NCBI RefSeq assembly: GCF_011683955.1
Contig: NZ_JAAQPI010000023.1
Location: 1 to 64,000 of the forward strand
Reading direction: 5' to 3'
DNA length: 64,000 nt
From: Pseudomaricurvus alkylphenolicus
Lineage (GTDB): Bacteria > Pseudomonadota > Gammaproteobacteria > Pseudomonadales > Cellvibrionaceae
Shown one piece after another: positions 31,739 through 40,884 of the stretch. Every line of letters starts with the position of its first letter. Position 1 is the stretch's first letter. A program made the translations under genes and the position numbers. The notes below the pieces were generated by a model. It made no database searches. It had not been told where the DNA came from and saw only the letters and a list, made by a program, of their open reading frames with translations.

Positions 31739-32349
31739 CCCAGGATCTCCTCAAACTTTTTCAGAGCAGGTACGGTCACTACAACCTTGTCGAAGCGAAT
31801 CAGGCTAACGGGATCTACACCCTGAACGTCGCGAACGTCAACCTTGTGCAGGTTGCGCGAGGCCAGGTACAGGTTTTCGCTAACTTCTTCAGAAACGATC
31901 AGCGCGTCTTTCAGGTCGTACTGAGCCAGCTGCTGAACCAGAGACTTGGTTTTTGGAGCTTCGATATCGAAGTTCTCAACAACAACCAGACGCTCCTGAC
32001 GGTTCAGTTCAGACAGAATGCAGCGCAGGGCAGCGCGGTACATTTTCTTGTTCAGCTTCTGAGCGTGGTCGCGAGGCTGAGCGGCGAAGGTTACGCCACC
32101 GGTGCGCCACAGGGGGCTGCGGATAGTACCGGCACGAGCGCGGCCAGTACCCTTCTGGCGCCATGGCTTCTTGCCACCGCCGGAAACCGCAGAGCGGTTC
32201 TTCTGGGCCTTGGTGCCCTGACGAGCGCCTGCCAGGTAGGCAGTCACTGCCTGGTGAACCAGGTCCTGGTTAAACTCTTTTCCGAACGCAACGTCAGATA
32301 CAGAAACTGTACCTTTGGCGCCTTCGGGAGTTGCAATATTCAAATCCAT
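31735..32349 (-). CDS. rplD: 50S ribosomal protein L4
   Basis: Tunnel-lining protein and, in E. coli, autogenous repressor of the S10 operon through its mRNA leader. The extended loop ([20 protein letters not shown]) is intact. It has 204 residues. Whether L4 controls this operon is open, because the leader before rpsJ is short. Confidence 0.97.
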   Translation of the reverse strand: MDLNIATPEGAKGTVSVSDVAFGKEFNQDLVHQAVTAYLAGARQGTKAQKNRSAVSGGGKKPWRQKGTGRARAGTIRSPLWRTGGVTFAAQPRDHAQKLNKKMYRAALRCILSELNRQERLVVVENFDIEAPKTKSLVQQLAQYDLKDALIVSEEVSENLYLASRNLHKVDVRDVQGVDPVSLIRFDKVVVTVPALKKFEEILG

Positions 32350-32367
32350 CGTCGAAACCCTCGATGC

Positions 32368-33009
32368 TTACGCGTTGCGCTTCTTAACAGCTGGACGAAT
32401 GATGACATCACCACCGGGAGCACCGGGGATAGCACCTTTAACCAGCAACAGATTACGTTCAGCGTCGACGCGAACAATTTCCAGATTCTGAACAGTGACT
32501 TGCTCAGCACCCATGTGTCCGGCCATTTTCTTGCCTTTGAACACACGACCTGGGGTCTGACACTGACCAATAGAACCGGGAGCACGGTGAGAAATAGAGT
32601 TACCGTGAGTTGCGTCTTGCATGTGGAAGTTCCAACGCTTAACGCCACCGGCAAATCCTTTACCTTTGGAAGTACCAGTAACATCTACGAGTTGACCTGC
32701 CTCGAAAGCAGCAACAGTGATTTCGCCACCAACTTCGAAAGCTTCGCCTTCGTTGTTGCGCAGTTCCCAAACGCCGCGACCGGCTTCGGTGGATGCTTTG
32801 GCAAAGTGACCTGCTTGAGACTTGGTCACTCGGGAGGCACGACGAGAACCTGCAGTTACCTGTACAGCACTGTAACCGTCGGTATCTTCGCTCTTGACCT
32901 GGGTGATGCGATTGGGCTCAACCTCAATCACAGATACAGGAAGGGATACACCTTCTTCGGTGAAAACGCGGGTCATACCGCTTTTACGACCGACTATACC
33001 AATCGTCAT
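32368..33009 (-). CDS. rplC: 50S ribosomal protein L3
   Basis: Assembly-initiator protein with an extension toward the peptidyl transferase centre. The 213 residues contain [15 protein letters not shown] and the [20 protein letters not shown] loop that carries the methylated Gln in E. coli. It lies 152 bases after rpsJ, an unusually wide gap for this operon; no gene is seen in the gap. Confidence 0.97.
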   Translation of the reverse strand: MTIGIVGRKSGMTRVFTEEGVSLPVSVIEVEPNRITQVKSEDTDGYSAVQVTAGSRRASRVTKSQAGHFAKASTEAGRGVWELRNNEGEAFEVGGEITVAAFEAGQLVDVTGTSKGKGFAGGVKRWNFHMQDATHGNSISHRAPGSIGQCQTPGRVFKGKKMAGHMGAEQVTVQNLEIVRVDAERNLLLVKGAIPGAPGGDVIIRPAVKKRNA

Positions 33010-33161
33010 TTCTTTAACCTCATCAGTGTACGGGGCTTTTACCCGCTATGGCCGCCCATTTCAGAGCGTTACACAAACCTGAATTTAATCAGGCATCGGC
33101 ACAAATTGTATGTAAACTTGAATCTTCTTTCGAAAACCCGTTGTTAAAACCTTAAAGTAGA

Positions 33162-33527
<366 letters not shown>

Positions 33528-33567
33528 CTACTAACCCCTTCTGGCAGACGCCAAAAAAGGAAGCGGA

Positions 33568-33596
33568 ATTCTATAGAGCTTGACAAGGGGAGTCAA
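33568..33596 (-). promoter_or_regulatory. S10 operon promoter
   Basis: Minus-strand -35 TTGACT (33591-33596), 17-base spacer and -10 TAGAAT (33568-33573) are close to consensus and followed by a GC-containing start region, leaving a leader of roughly 85 bases before rpsJ. This would let the ribosomal operon be expressed independently of the upstream export genes. Confidence 0.75.
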
Positions 33597-33882
33597 CCAC
33601 TAATTCAAATCTATTTATAAACTGGTCAAGCCCAGAGCTCACGGGGCCTGGCGTAAGTGCGGATGGCGTCAAGAGTACAGGTTAGGCCAGAAAAGCGAAG
33701 ACAGAATGGTCATTTCTGGCCGCGCCCCATATTGCTTCCTATATATAGGTTCGGCTTATAGAGACGAGGCAGTCTTCGGCAGGGAGGGCGGACAGACAAC
33801 TACAGCCGGAGTGTGTAATTACTATCACTTTATTTCTCCTTATGGGGGGGTACTGCTTCTTCATGTCGCTCGGTATCGAGCT
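33597..33882 (-). other. intergenic region between the secA-like gene and rpsJ
   Basis: No recognised gene. It contains a perfect nine-base inverted repeat with a 19-base loop (33685-33693 and 33713-33721), a 12-base palindrome CCTATATATAGG (33738-33749), and a run of seven G at about 33844-33850. No U-tract follows the inverted repeat, so no convincing terminator for the export genes is seen. A 29-codon frame (33739-33828) with a strong ribosome-binding site is discussed as a finding. Confidence 0.5.
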
Positions 33883-35895
33883 TCAGATTGACTCGCCGTC
33901 CGAGCGCGACCGCGAATGACTTCCAAATCCGGTAAATGAAAGGGAGTCACTGAGCAGAAAGTCCTGCTGAAGCATCCGGTTTCTCATGCGGTAGGCATAG
34001 CGCTCGGCCTTTCGCTGAGCCCTGGCATAGACCCAACCGGCAAACAATCTGCCGAAACGGGCGGTAAAGGCCATCTGCACGACCCGCTGCAGCCAACGCG
34101 GGGTGTACTGCGAGATAACATCATCCTCTATAGACACCATCGATTGAGCACTGCCAGGCTCTCCCTGTCTCCCACAGCGCCCAAACAGCTGCCAGTCTAC
34201 TCGCTGGGACTCATGCAGTTCGGTTGCAATGACATGTAACCCTCCCTGGTGGGCCACGCCTTCACCCAGCAGGATATCGGTACCTCTACCCGCCATGTTT
34301 GTTGCGATAGTAACACGCCCCCGTTGCCCTGCCAGCTCAACGATACGCGCCTCTTCCTCATGGTGCAGCGCATTTAATACGTTGCATGGGATATCAATCT
34401 CTTCCAGTCGCTGCGCAAGAAATTCGCTCTCCACAATACTGCGCGTCCCCACTAACACCGGTCTCCCCGTACGCTGGTGCTGGCTGACAGAATCAACCAC
34501 TTGATTCCACTTCTCCTCCTTACTGAAGAACAGACAAGCTGGCAGCACCTTGCGCTGTAAAGGCACTCTTGGGGGAATTTTGACAACCGGCAGCCGATAA
34601 ACCCTCCATAGCTCCTGAGCGGTTCCCTGTAAGGTGCCACTCATTCCCGACAGGCGTTGATACTTTCTAAAAAAGCGTTGGAAGCTCAAACGTGCGTGGG
34701 TTTCGGCCGGATCAGAAAGCTCTACCTCCTCTTTTGCTTCAACAGCTTGATGAAGGCCGTAACTCCAGCTGCGACCAGGTTGTAAGCGGCCGGTTTTCTC
34801 ATCGACAATGACAACCTCACCATCCACTACCGCATACTGCCGATTACGATGATAAAACTCCCTGGCGCTGATCGCCTGACGTACCAGCTCCTGACGACGC
34901 TGGCTCGATTGCCACAAAGGTGGAAGCAGATCGGTCAGAGCGTCAATTTGAGAGACACCGGCGTTCGTCAGGCTTGCAACTTTGTGACGATCATCGACCA
35001 AATAGTGAATATCCCGTTTTAACTCCGACACCAGGACTTTGGCCGCCAGTGCGGCATCCTTTAACAAACGATTTTTACCCGGAACAGAGATGATCAGAGG
35101 CGTCGTGGAATCGTCTACGAGCACACTATCGGCCTCATCCACGATAGCGGTATGCAGCCCTCGCATGGTAATGCGGCTTTCATCTGCGTCGCCCCCGGTT
35201 GATAGCTTGCGAATGAGCCGCCGATCCGGATCAGTGACGCCATCTAGGACCATTTGGTCACGCAGAAAATCGCCCAACAACTCCTTACTGGTGACGTACA
35301 CCACATCCTTAGAGTAATTCTCGGCTCGCTGCTCTGCCTTCAGATCCAAGGTCACACAACCCACGGATACCCCGCAGCGATGGTACAGTGCCGCCATCAA
35401 TTCGGCGTCCCTTTGAGCGAGATAGTCATTGGCTGTAATAATATGACAGGGTTCTCGCCGCCAACCCGCCATCACCCCTGCCAACGATGCCGTTAACGTC
35501 TTACCTTCGCCCGGCAGCATTTCAGCCACGTAGTTATGATGCAGAGCCAATGCACCAACCAGTTGCACCGGGTAAGGCCTTTTGCCCAGCGTTCGATCCG
35601 CAGCCTCGGCAATACAACCAAGCGCGTCCAACAACATTTCATCCGTAAGACCGTCGCTAACTCTATGCCTGTGGCGGTGAGCGCTGAGCCGAGCAGTGAG
35701 CTGCTCATCTGTCAGTGATCTGGCATCCTGTGATCGCTGTATGATTTCCTGCACCTGCTGCATCCATATCCTCACCGATGGTCTACTGCGCCGAACAAAT
35801 CCGATGATGTCGTGAGCCAGCCCGTCCGCACCGGACGGGAGTGCTTCATCGTCACGCACTTTTGTTCTGCGATAGCTGGTGGCAAGACTGCTCAT
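33883..35895 (-). CDS. SecA-like ATPase, C-terminally truncated paralogue
   Basis: A 670-residue SecA homologue, against about 900 for housekeeping SecA. NBD1 has the Q-motif RPYPVQL (106-112), Walker A GEGKT (129-133) and DEAD (253-256). A preprotein cross-linking region follows (about 215-375, with VVDGEVVIVDEKTGRLQPGR at its end). NBD2 has VLVGTRSI, ATNMAGRGTDILLG (531-544) and GRCGRQGEPGS. After about residue 600 only 70 basic residues remain, so most of the helical wing/scaffold and the whole zinc-binding SecB-binding tail are missing. The usual DEARTPLI after motif II reads DDSTTPLI. The start overlaps the M50-HlyD stop (ATGA). Probably it powers export of the locus cargo; it is not the housekeeping SecA. 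Confidence 0.88.
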   Translation of the reverse strand: MSSLATSYRRTKVRDDEALPSGADGLAHDIIGFVRRSRPSVRIWMQQVQEIIQRSQDARSLTDEQLTARLSAHRHRHRVSDGLTDEMLLDALGCIAEAADRTLGKRPYPVQLVGALALHHNYVAEMLPGEGKTLTASLAGVMAGWRREPCHIITANDYLAQRDAELMAALYHRCGVSVGCVTLDLKAEQRAENYSKDVVYVTSKELLGDFLRDQMVLDGVTDPDRRLIRKLSTGGDADESRITMRGLHTAIVDEADSVLVDDSTTPLIISVPGKNRLLKDAALAAKVLVSELKRDIHYLVDDRHKVASLTNAGVSQIDALTDLLPPLWQSSQRRQELVRQAISAREFYHRNRQYAVVDGEVVIVDEKTGRLQPGRSWSYGLHQAVEAKEEVELSDPAETHARLSFQRFFRKYQRLSGMSGTLQGTAQELWRVYRLPVVKIPPRVPLQRKVLPACLFFSKEEKWNQVVDSVSQHQRTGRPVLVGTRSIVESEFLAQRLEEIDIPCNVLNALHHEEEARIVELAGQRGRVTIATNMAGRGTDILLGEGVAHQGGLHVIATELHESQRVDWQLFGRCGRQGEPGSAQSMVSIEDDVISQYTPRWLQRVVQMAFTARFGRLFAGWVYARAQRKAERYAYRMRNRMLQQDFLLSDSLSFTGFGSHSRSRSDGESI

Positions 35896-38042
35896 AGTCG
35901 ATAACGCTTCTGTAACACCTGCTCAATCGCCATATACCACTTTTGGATCAGAGGCTTGGGGGGGAGAGAGATTTGTAGAATTCCAGAAGAGCCATGATAT
36001 AGGGTCATACCTTCGATATCGTCCTGGAATTTTGCCGAGACCTCGAAGAAAGCTTCGGTTGTCGTCTTCCCGTCCTCAGTTGATACAACGGCGATATCCC
36101 CTCCACCGCTCCAACCTAAAACTGCAGAAGGCAGCACCCAGCGCTCATAGGGTATCACTTGAATTTCCGGGGCAGTAATCGGCTGATTGGTCCTCCCCCA
36201 AAGTCTCACTTCACCACTGAGATTGTCGAAGCCAAACAAATCAGACGCCTGCTCTTGCGACACTACCGCCGTAAAATTGTAGGCATCGGACGCTACAATG
36301 ACACCCAGTTCCGCGCGGCGTTTAAACCACGTATTACGATGCCTCGACAATTCGGGCGCGATCCAAACGCCGGAAGAAGAGGCTCTGACGGTCAACTCTT
36401 CGCGTCGCTGCTCCAAACCGGCAAGCTTTTCTTTAAGCAAACTTAAACGTGCTCGGGCAGGCGCGATGTCAGCAATAATCCGGTTTCTCGCCTGGCTCAC
36501 TAATGCTTGCGTTTCCAAAATTTGATAACGGGTAGTACGTATATCAAGATCAAGCTCAGTGTTGATAAATTCGATCAGTACATCACCCTTCTCTACACTC
36601 CGACCACTTTCAACACGGATGCGTTCCAAATAACCGGCTGTCGATGTATAGACGTTGGTGAAATGCTCAGATTCGATGATTCCTGGCGCCCTGATAGAGT
36701 GCGGAAAGGGAATCACTGTTAGCACCAAGAGCAACATCGATAGTGCAGAGAGTGTCAGAAACTGAGCCCAGGGGCGGTTTCTACCCAACTTGGTGCTGAC
36801 AAAAAGATATCGAATGATGTCGATAATCGGCTTGATTATCCAAATTGAAATACTGATGATTGCCATCAGAATTCCAAGCAAGAACCATTGATCCGCGACA
36901 AATAACGTAATCGCCAGCACCACAAGCAGGCGGTAGACAGTACTCAACGCGCCGTAGCTGGCCAACCAGAAAGCTTCAACACGGGAATAGGCTGGAGGCA
37001 CGAGATTGATGCTGCGAAACAGATATTTCTCGATCCAGTGGATCCATTGCTTCTGGGCTCGCTGGTAAAGGTTGGGAATTTCCAAGACATCAGAGAGGAT
37101 GAAATACGCGTCGAAACGCAATAGCGGATTACCGTTAAACAACAGGCTGGAGATGGAACCAATCACCATCATATTAAAAGCCAGGCTATGTAAGGTGCCT
37201 TCACCGGTTTTCGCCCATACTAAAGCCGCCAACGCGGCAATGAACAGCTCCGTGATCATGCCCGCGGCACCAACCAGGGCTCGATGCCATCGATTACGAA
37301 ATCCCCAGCTTGAGGAGGCATCCATATAAGGTAATGGGGTGAATATCAGCAACATCACTCCCATGGTATGGACTTCGCCACCAAAACGTTTGCACATAAG
37401 TGCGTGGCCAGCTTCGTGCACCAGCTTCAAGAACACCAGCGCCAGATACAGCCAAATCAGATTGCCCGGCGCCAACAGACCCTGGGTTTGCTCTGCAACA
37501 GACGAAAAATTCTCGGCTACGGCATTTGCACCGAGCAAGATCACCAATAACCAGACAATCGCTCCAAACACACTGAAAACCATTCTTATGAATGGTTCTA
37601 TTTTTCGCAGTAGCGACTCGGGATTCCACAGCGGTATTCGAATAAACAGAAACGACAAGAGCTTGCCACGCAGCTCGCGCCGTTGTTGCTTCTGATACCG
37701 TTCAAAGATTCTCTGGCTGTCTGGGGCGTTCTTAAAGTAGAGTAAATTGGCCGCCTGAAGTTGGCTCAACAATTGAATAACTTCTTCCTGCCCGGGTGCG
37801 GTCGAAGGAAACAGTTCAAGGCAATGCTCCCAGACCTGTTCTACCGTTTTTTCCGGTGTCAGGCGCATCACGAAATTATAGGCCTCAGGCGTGATTCTGG
37901 AAAAACGATTGTTAAACGGGTCTTTTAAGACATACCACTGGCGCCCTCGAAAAAGCTGCTTGTGCACTTCAACTTTGGACGCCAAGCCCACATGAATGCC
38001 AGCAACCCGATGCCAGGATTCACTGAAAACGCTGCCGCTCAT
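35892..38042 (-). CDS. PqqD-like / M50 metallopeptidase / HlyD-adaptor membrane fusion
   Basis: A 716-residue inner-membrane protein. Residues 30-105 resemble a PqqD-type winged domain (DPFNNRFSRITPEAYNFV, LSQLQAANLLYF). The membrane region (about 150-450) carries the zinc-site motif HEAGH (209-213) and the second site-2-protease motif NGNPLLRFDAYF (303-314), so the catalytic residues are present. Residues 450-716 form a HlyD-like periplasmic part: barrel-sandwich half (VYTSTAGYLERIRVESGRSV), a coiled-coil hairpin near 495-560, and a beta domain. It lies three bases after the GAF-HlyD gene and overlaps the SecA-like gene. It may bind and process the exported protein at the membrane; alternatively the fold is only a scaffold. 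Confidence 0.85.
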   Translation of the reverse strand: MSGSVFSESWHRVAGIHVGLASKVEVHKQLFRGRQWYVLKDPFNNRFSRITPEAYNFVMRLTPEKTVEQVWEHCLELFPSTAPGQEEVIQLLSQLQAANLLYFKNAPDSQRIFERYQKQQRRELRGKLLSFLFIRIPLWNPESLLRKIEPFIRMVFSVFGAIVWLLVILLGANAVAENFSSVAEQTQGLLAPGNLIWLYLALVFLKLVHEAGHALMCKRFGGEVHTMGVMLLIFTPLPYMDASSSWGFRNRWHRALVGAAGMITELFIAALAALVWAKTGEGTLHSLAFNMMVIGSISSLLFNGNPLLRFDAYFILSDVLEIPNLYQRAQKQWIHWIEKYLFRSINLVPPAYSRVEAFWLASYGALSTVYRLLVVLAITLFVADQWFLLGILMAIISISIWIIKPIIDIIRYLFVSTKLGRNRPWAQFLTLSALSMLLLVLTVIPFPHSIRAPGIIESEHFTNVYTSTAGYLERIRVESGRSVEKGDVLIEFINTELDLDIRTTRYQILETQALVSQARNRIIADIAPARARLSLLKEKLAGLEQRREELTVRASSSGVWIAPELSRHRNTWFKRRAELGVIVASDAYNFTAVVSQEQASDLFGFDNLSGEVRLWGRTNQPITAPEIQVIPYERWVLPSAVLGWSGGGDIAVVSTEDGKTTTEAFFEVSAKFQDDIEGMTLYHGSSGILQISLPPKPLIQKWYMAIEQVLQKRYRL

Positions 38043-38045
38043 GCA

Positions 38046-39932
38046 TTACCACCAGAAATACATGCGCAGAAAATCTGAAGTGCGGTGGGTCAGTATCCAG
38101 AAAATATTCCTCTCACCCACATCAATTTTGGCTAAGCCACTCATACCCGGACGCCACCAATCCTGAGTGCCGTCGACAAAAGTTGCCCTGACAATAAAGA
38201 CATTTCCCTCCATTGACTCTACTTCCGCGACGGGTATCACTTGCTGAACCTGTATAGCAATGGTCTCTTCCGGGCGACTCAAAAGCGCTAATTCCCCCAG
38301 GTCTCCAACCTGTATTTCATCCACGTCCCTCTCGCTGAGACGCATTTTTATATACAAGTCGGATATTTGGACGATTTTGAAGATCAGATCTCCTTTGGTG
38401 ACAGGTGCCCCCAGCAGTTCATCCTTATCCCCCTCTACGATAATTCCTTCGAACGGTGCTTTGATGGTCGCCTGATTTAAGTAGTAACGGACTCTCTCTA
38501 ATGTGGATTGAGCTTGCTCGGAACGAGCCATTGCGATCCTCATGTCAGCCATGGCTCTTTTGGCACGTGCCTTTTCCGCCTCTCGTGAGTACCGATTGAC
38601 ATCGGCCCGAGCCTCTGACTCCTTGAGCAAAAGCTCTTCAGTATCCAGCACCACAAGGGGGTCACCCGCTGCAACCTGGTCACCCGAATGTGCACTGACT
38701 TTGTGAACATAACTGTCAAATGGTGCCGACAAATATGCTGTATTGTCAGTGTCCAGCGAGGCCGGCACTTCGACCCGATAGGTCCATGTGCCAAGCGCCA
38801 CATAGAGTACAAGAAGCGCCGCCAGCAAGGCCGAAAACTTGGCCAGGGTATGCTCTACACCAAGCCAAACAGACAGTTTGTCACGCCCCCATCGGAGTAA
38901 TTTCCGCCCAAACCACAAATCCTTCGATTCAAGGGCCGACAACCAGGGTTGTACCTGACTGGTCAGCAGTCGAAGTGCGCTCAATTCGCTGTTTGTAAAC
39001 GGATGTTCCAAGCGCTCCAGGGTAACCACCCCCACAGGACCATCGTGATCGCGCAGAGGCAGGGAAACCAGTTGATAAGCCCCGCTGACTCTGGCGTAGG
39101 CCTCATGTGCCACCAGTATTGAATCGCCTTCACTGTCGTCCGGCCAGACCAACTCAGCGTCCTGATCGCCAGACTCTTCGAATATGGCCTCCAGACACTT
39201 GGCCGCGTCCGTCCCCCGCTCAAATCGCTCCAGATGGCTGATAGCCGCAAGCAGCATATACTCATCGTTTTTCCAGCCCAGGCTGACTTGGGAGCAACCG
39301 AATCTCGCAGCCAGCTCGTTTACCAATGCAATAGCCGCCGCCTTATAGCGATGATGTTGTTGGACAAGCGCCTGCACATCCAATACCGTGGCCAGTAACG
39401 AATGGGTATCAGAGTGCCCTGCAACCTCTGACCTGTCTCGATTATGTCGCTCGTACGCCGCGGGGATGTCAGCGACCAACTGAGTTCGCACAATGGTTTC
39501 GTTAAACTGTTGCGAGTTAGCTCGATCCACGACCAGAGCCAACGCCTGGCGCTGAGCCGTCTCATGGCTTTCCACCTGGGACACCAGCAGAGTGGGCTGA
39601 ACCATCCCCTGAACGTTTAGACCCGCACGCTCATGAGCAAAGCCATTGACGTCGGCTCGCCCGGCCAGCCTGGAAATCTGGCTTAACAATGTCGACTCTA
39701 ATTCGGTGCCACCCTCGGGCAGACCGAAAGTAGCTTTAGACATCAGCTGGCCGTTGTCTAAAACAACGATAGAAAGAGCGATGGGTGAATGACAGAGCTG
39801 CGCCACAAGAGACGTAAATCGCCCCCAAAATATCTGCTCTTCGCCGCTAAACCGCCTTAATGACCTGAGTTCAACCAGTACTGTACGTCCATCGACGGTT
39901 CGCTCTTGGGGCTGTGAGGCTGTCAGTGGCAT
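38046..39932 (-). CDS. GAF-domain / HlyD-type membrane fusion protein
   Basis: A 628-residue protein. Residues 195-332 are a GAF domain (LVNELAARFGCSQVSLGW through PFTNSELSALRLLTSQ), and residues 35-140 look like a second, degenerate one. One membrane helix (366-384) is followed by a periplasmic adaptor: barrel-sandwich (APFDSYVHKVSAHSGDQV), alpha-hairpin near 435-495, second lipoyl half (TIKAPFEGIIVEGDKDELLG) and beta domain. The N-terminus therefore faces the cytoplasm, where a GAF domain could sense a ligand or partner and gate export. A GAF-HlyD fusion is unusual for a type I adaptor. No DNA-binding or catalytic domain is seen. Confidence 0.85.
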   Translation of the reverse strand: MPLTASQPQERTVDGRTVLVELRSLRRFSGEEQIFWGRFTSLVAQLCHSPIALSIVVLDNGQLMSKATFGLPEGGTELESTLLSQISRLAGRADVNGFAHERAGLNVQGMVQPTLLVSQVESHETAQRQALALVVDRANSQQFNETIVRTQLVADIPAAYERHNRDRSEVAGHSDTHSLLATVLDVQALVQQHHRYKAAAIALVNELAARFGCSQVSLGWKNDEYMLLAAISHLERFERGTDAAKCLEAIFEESGDQDAELVWPDDSEGDSILVAHEAYARVSGAYQLVSLPLRDHDGPVGVVTLERLEHPFTNSELSALRLLTSQVQPWLSALESKDLWFGRKLLRWGRDKLSVWLGVEHTLAKFSALLAALLVLYVALGTWTYRVEVPASLDTDNTAYLSAPFDSYVHKVSAHSGDQVAAGDPLVVLDTEELLLKESEARADVNRYSREAEKARAKRAMADMRIAMARSEQAQSTLERVRYYLNQATIKAPFEGIIVEGDKDELLGAPVTKGDLIFKIVQISDLYIKMRLSERDVDEIQVGDLGELALLSRPEETIAIQVQQVIPVAEVESMEGNVFIVRATFVDGTQDWWRPGMSGLAKIDVGERNIFWILTHRTSDFLRMYFWW

Positions 39933-39947
39933 AACCTTAAAGTCCGA

Positions 39948-40823
39948 CTATCGATTACTGGAGCTTGTGGTAGGCTCATAGAACTCCCCCATCGCTGCAT
40001 CCATGTCAGTTTCGTCAAGTCCAAATTCGATACTGGCTGGCATACCTGGCCATACATCTCTCTCCAGGTTTTCAAATCGCAGCTTAACTCGAACTAACCC
40101 ACTTGCCTGATCCGCCACGGGTGAAACAAAGACAACTTTGCCTGATTTCTCAAGCGTCCTATCTCCTGCACTGACGAATACGGGTACGGCGTCCAGCTCC
40201 TGCAAATGCCTGACTTGACGCTCTTCAATATTAACCTCCAAAAAGCACGAGGAAGGATCCACCACCTTGATGACTACTTCACCAGACTGAGCCCACTCAC
40301 CCACATCGAGCAGAACTTCCGTAACTATCCCGTCTATCGGGGAAACCAGGGTATGCCGCTCCAATTCAGCTTGAGCAGCGTCATATTCGAGCTTCTCTCG
40401 CTTCTTGGCTTGCTCCATCGCCCGGACCTCACCCGCTACTGTGTTGAACTGCATGTCCAGCCGCATCACTTCTTCATTACTCACAGAACCTGTGGACTTC
40501 TGCAGCTCTCTGGCAGATTTCAACAAGGATTCAACGATGTCCCGATTGTATTTACTTGACTCATAGCGAGCCTTGTCATTCAGGATCTGCTTTCTAAGCC
40601 GAGCTTCAAATGCTTGCAGCCGATCGTCCAGTCGTAGTAGTGGCTCCCCCTTTTTGACATGCTGCCCCTCTGAAACAAACAACTGATGTACGACCCCGTC
40701 AACCGATACGCTGAGATCCAGGTCTGATATCGGTTTGGTTACACCGTCAAACCGCCCTGACGCGACACTCACCTCTGACAGCAACACTGCCAGACCTATC
40801 AGCGTCAAATAAATTTTACTCAT
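39948..40823 (-). CDS. secreted HlyD/RND-type periplasmic adaptor
   Basis: A 291-residue adaptor with a cleavable signal peptide (about residues 1-22, ending SVASG) and no further membrane helix. It has a lipoyl half (VSVDGVVHQLFVSEGQHVKKG), a coiled-coil hairpin (about 70-150), the second half (LVSPIDGIVTEVLLDVGEWAQSG) and a beta-barrel region. It is shorter than typical HlyD, with the architecture of RND adaptors. It would fill the periplasmic gap between the membrane fusions downstream and the TolC-like channel upstream in the same operon. Confidence 0.85.
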   Translation of the reverse strand: MSKIYLTLIGLAVLLSEVSVASGRFDGVTKPISDLDLSVSVDGVVHQLFVSEGQHVKKGEPLLRLDDRLQAFEARLRKQILNDKARYESSKYNRDIVESLLKSARELQKSTGSVSNEEVMRLDMQFNTVAGEVRAMEQAKKREKLEYDAAQAELERHTLVSPIDGIVTEVLLDVGEWAQSGEVVIKVVDPSSCFLEVNIEERQVRHLQELDAVPVFVSAGDRTLEKSGKVVFVSPVADQASGLVRVKLRFENLERDVWPGMPASIEFGLDETDMDAAMGEFYEPTTSSSNR

Positions 40824-40884
40824 GGACTACCTATATCATTTAAGTACGGGTTGTAACTGTGTAACACGTATACGGGTGAATGAG

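Noticed and set aside
31846-33147. A 433-codon plus-strand frame
   Set aside because: It runs antisense to rplD and rplC, both unmistakable ribosomal genes.
33883-35895. The SecA-like gene as the housekeeping secA
   Set aside because: It lacks most of the C-terminal scaffold and the zinc tail and is embedded in an accessory operon; the full-length secA is expected elsewhere.
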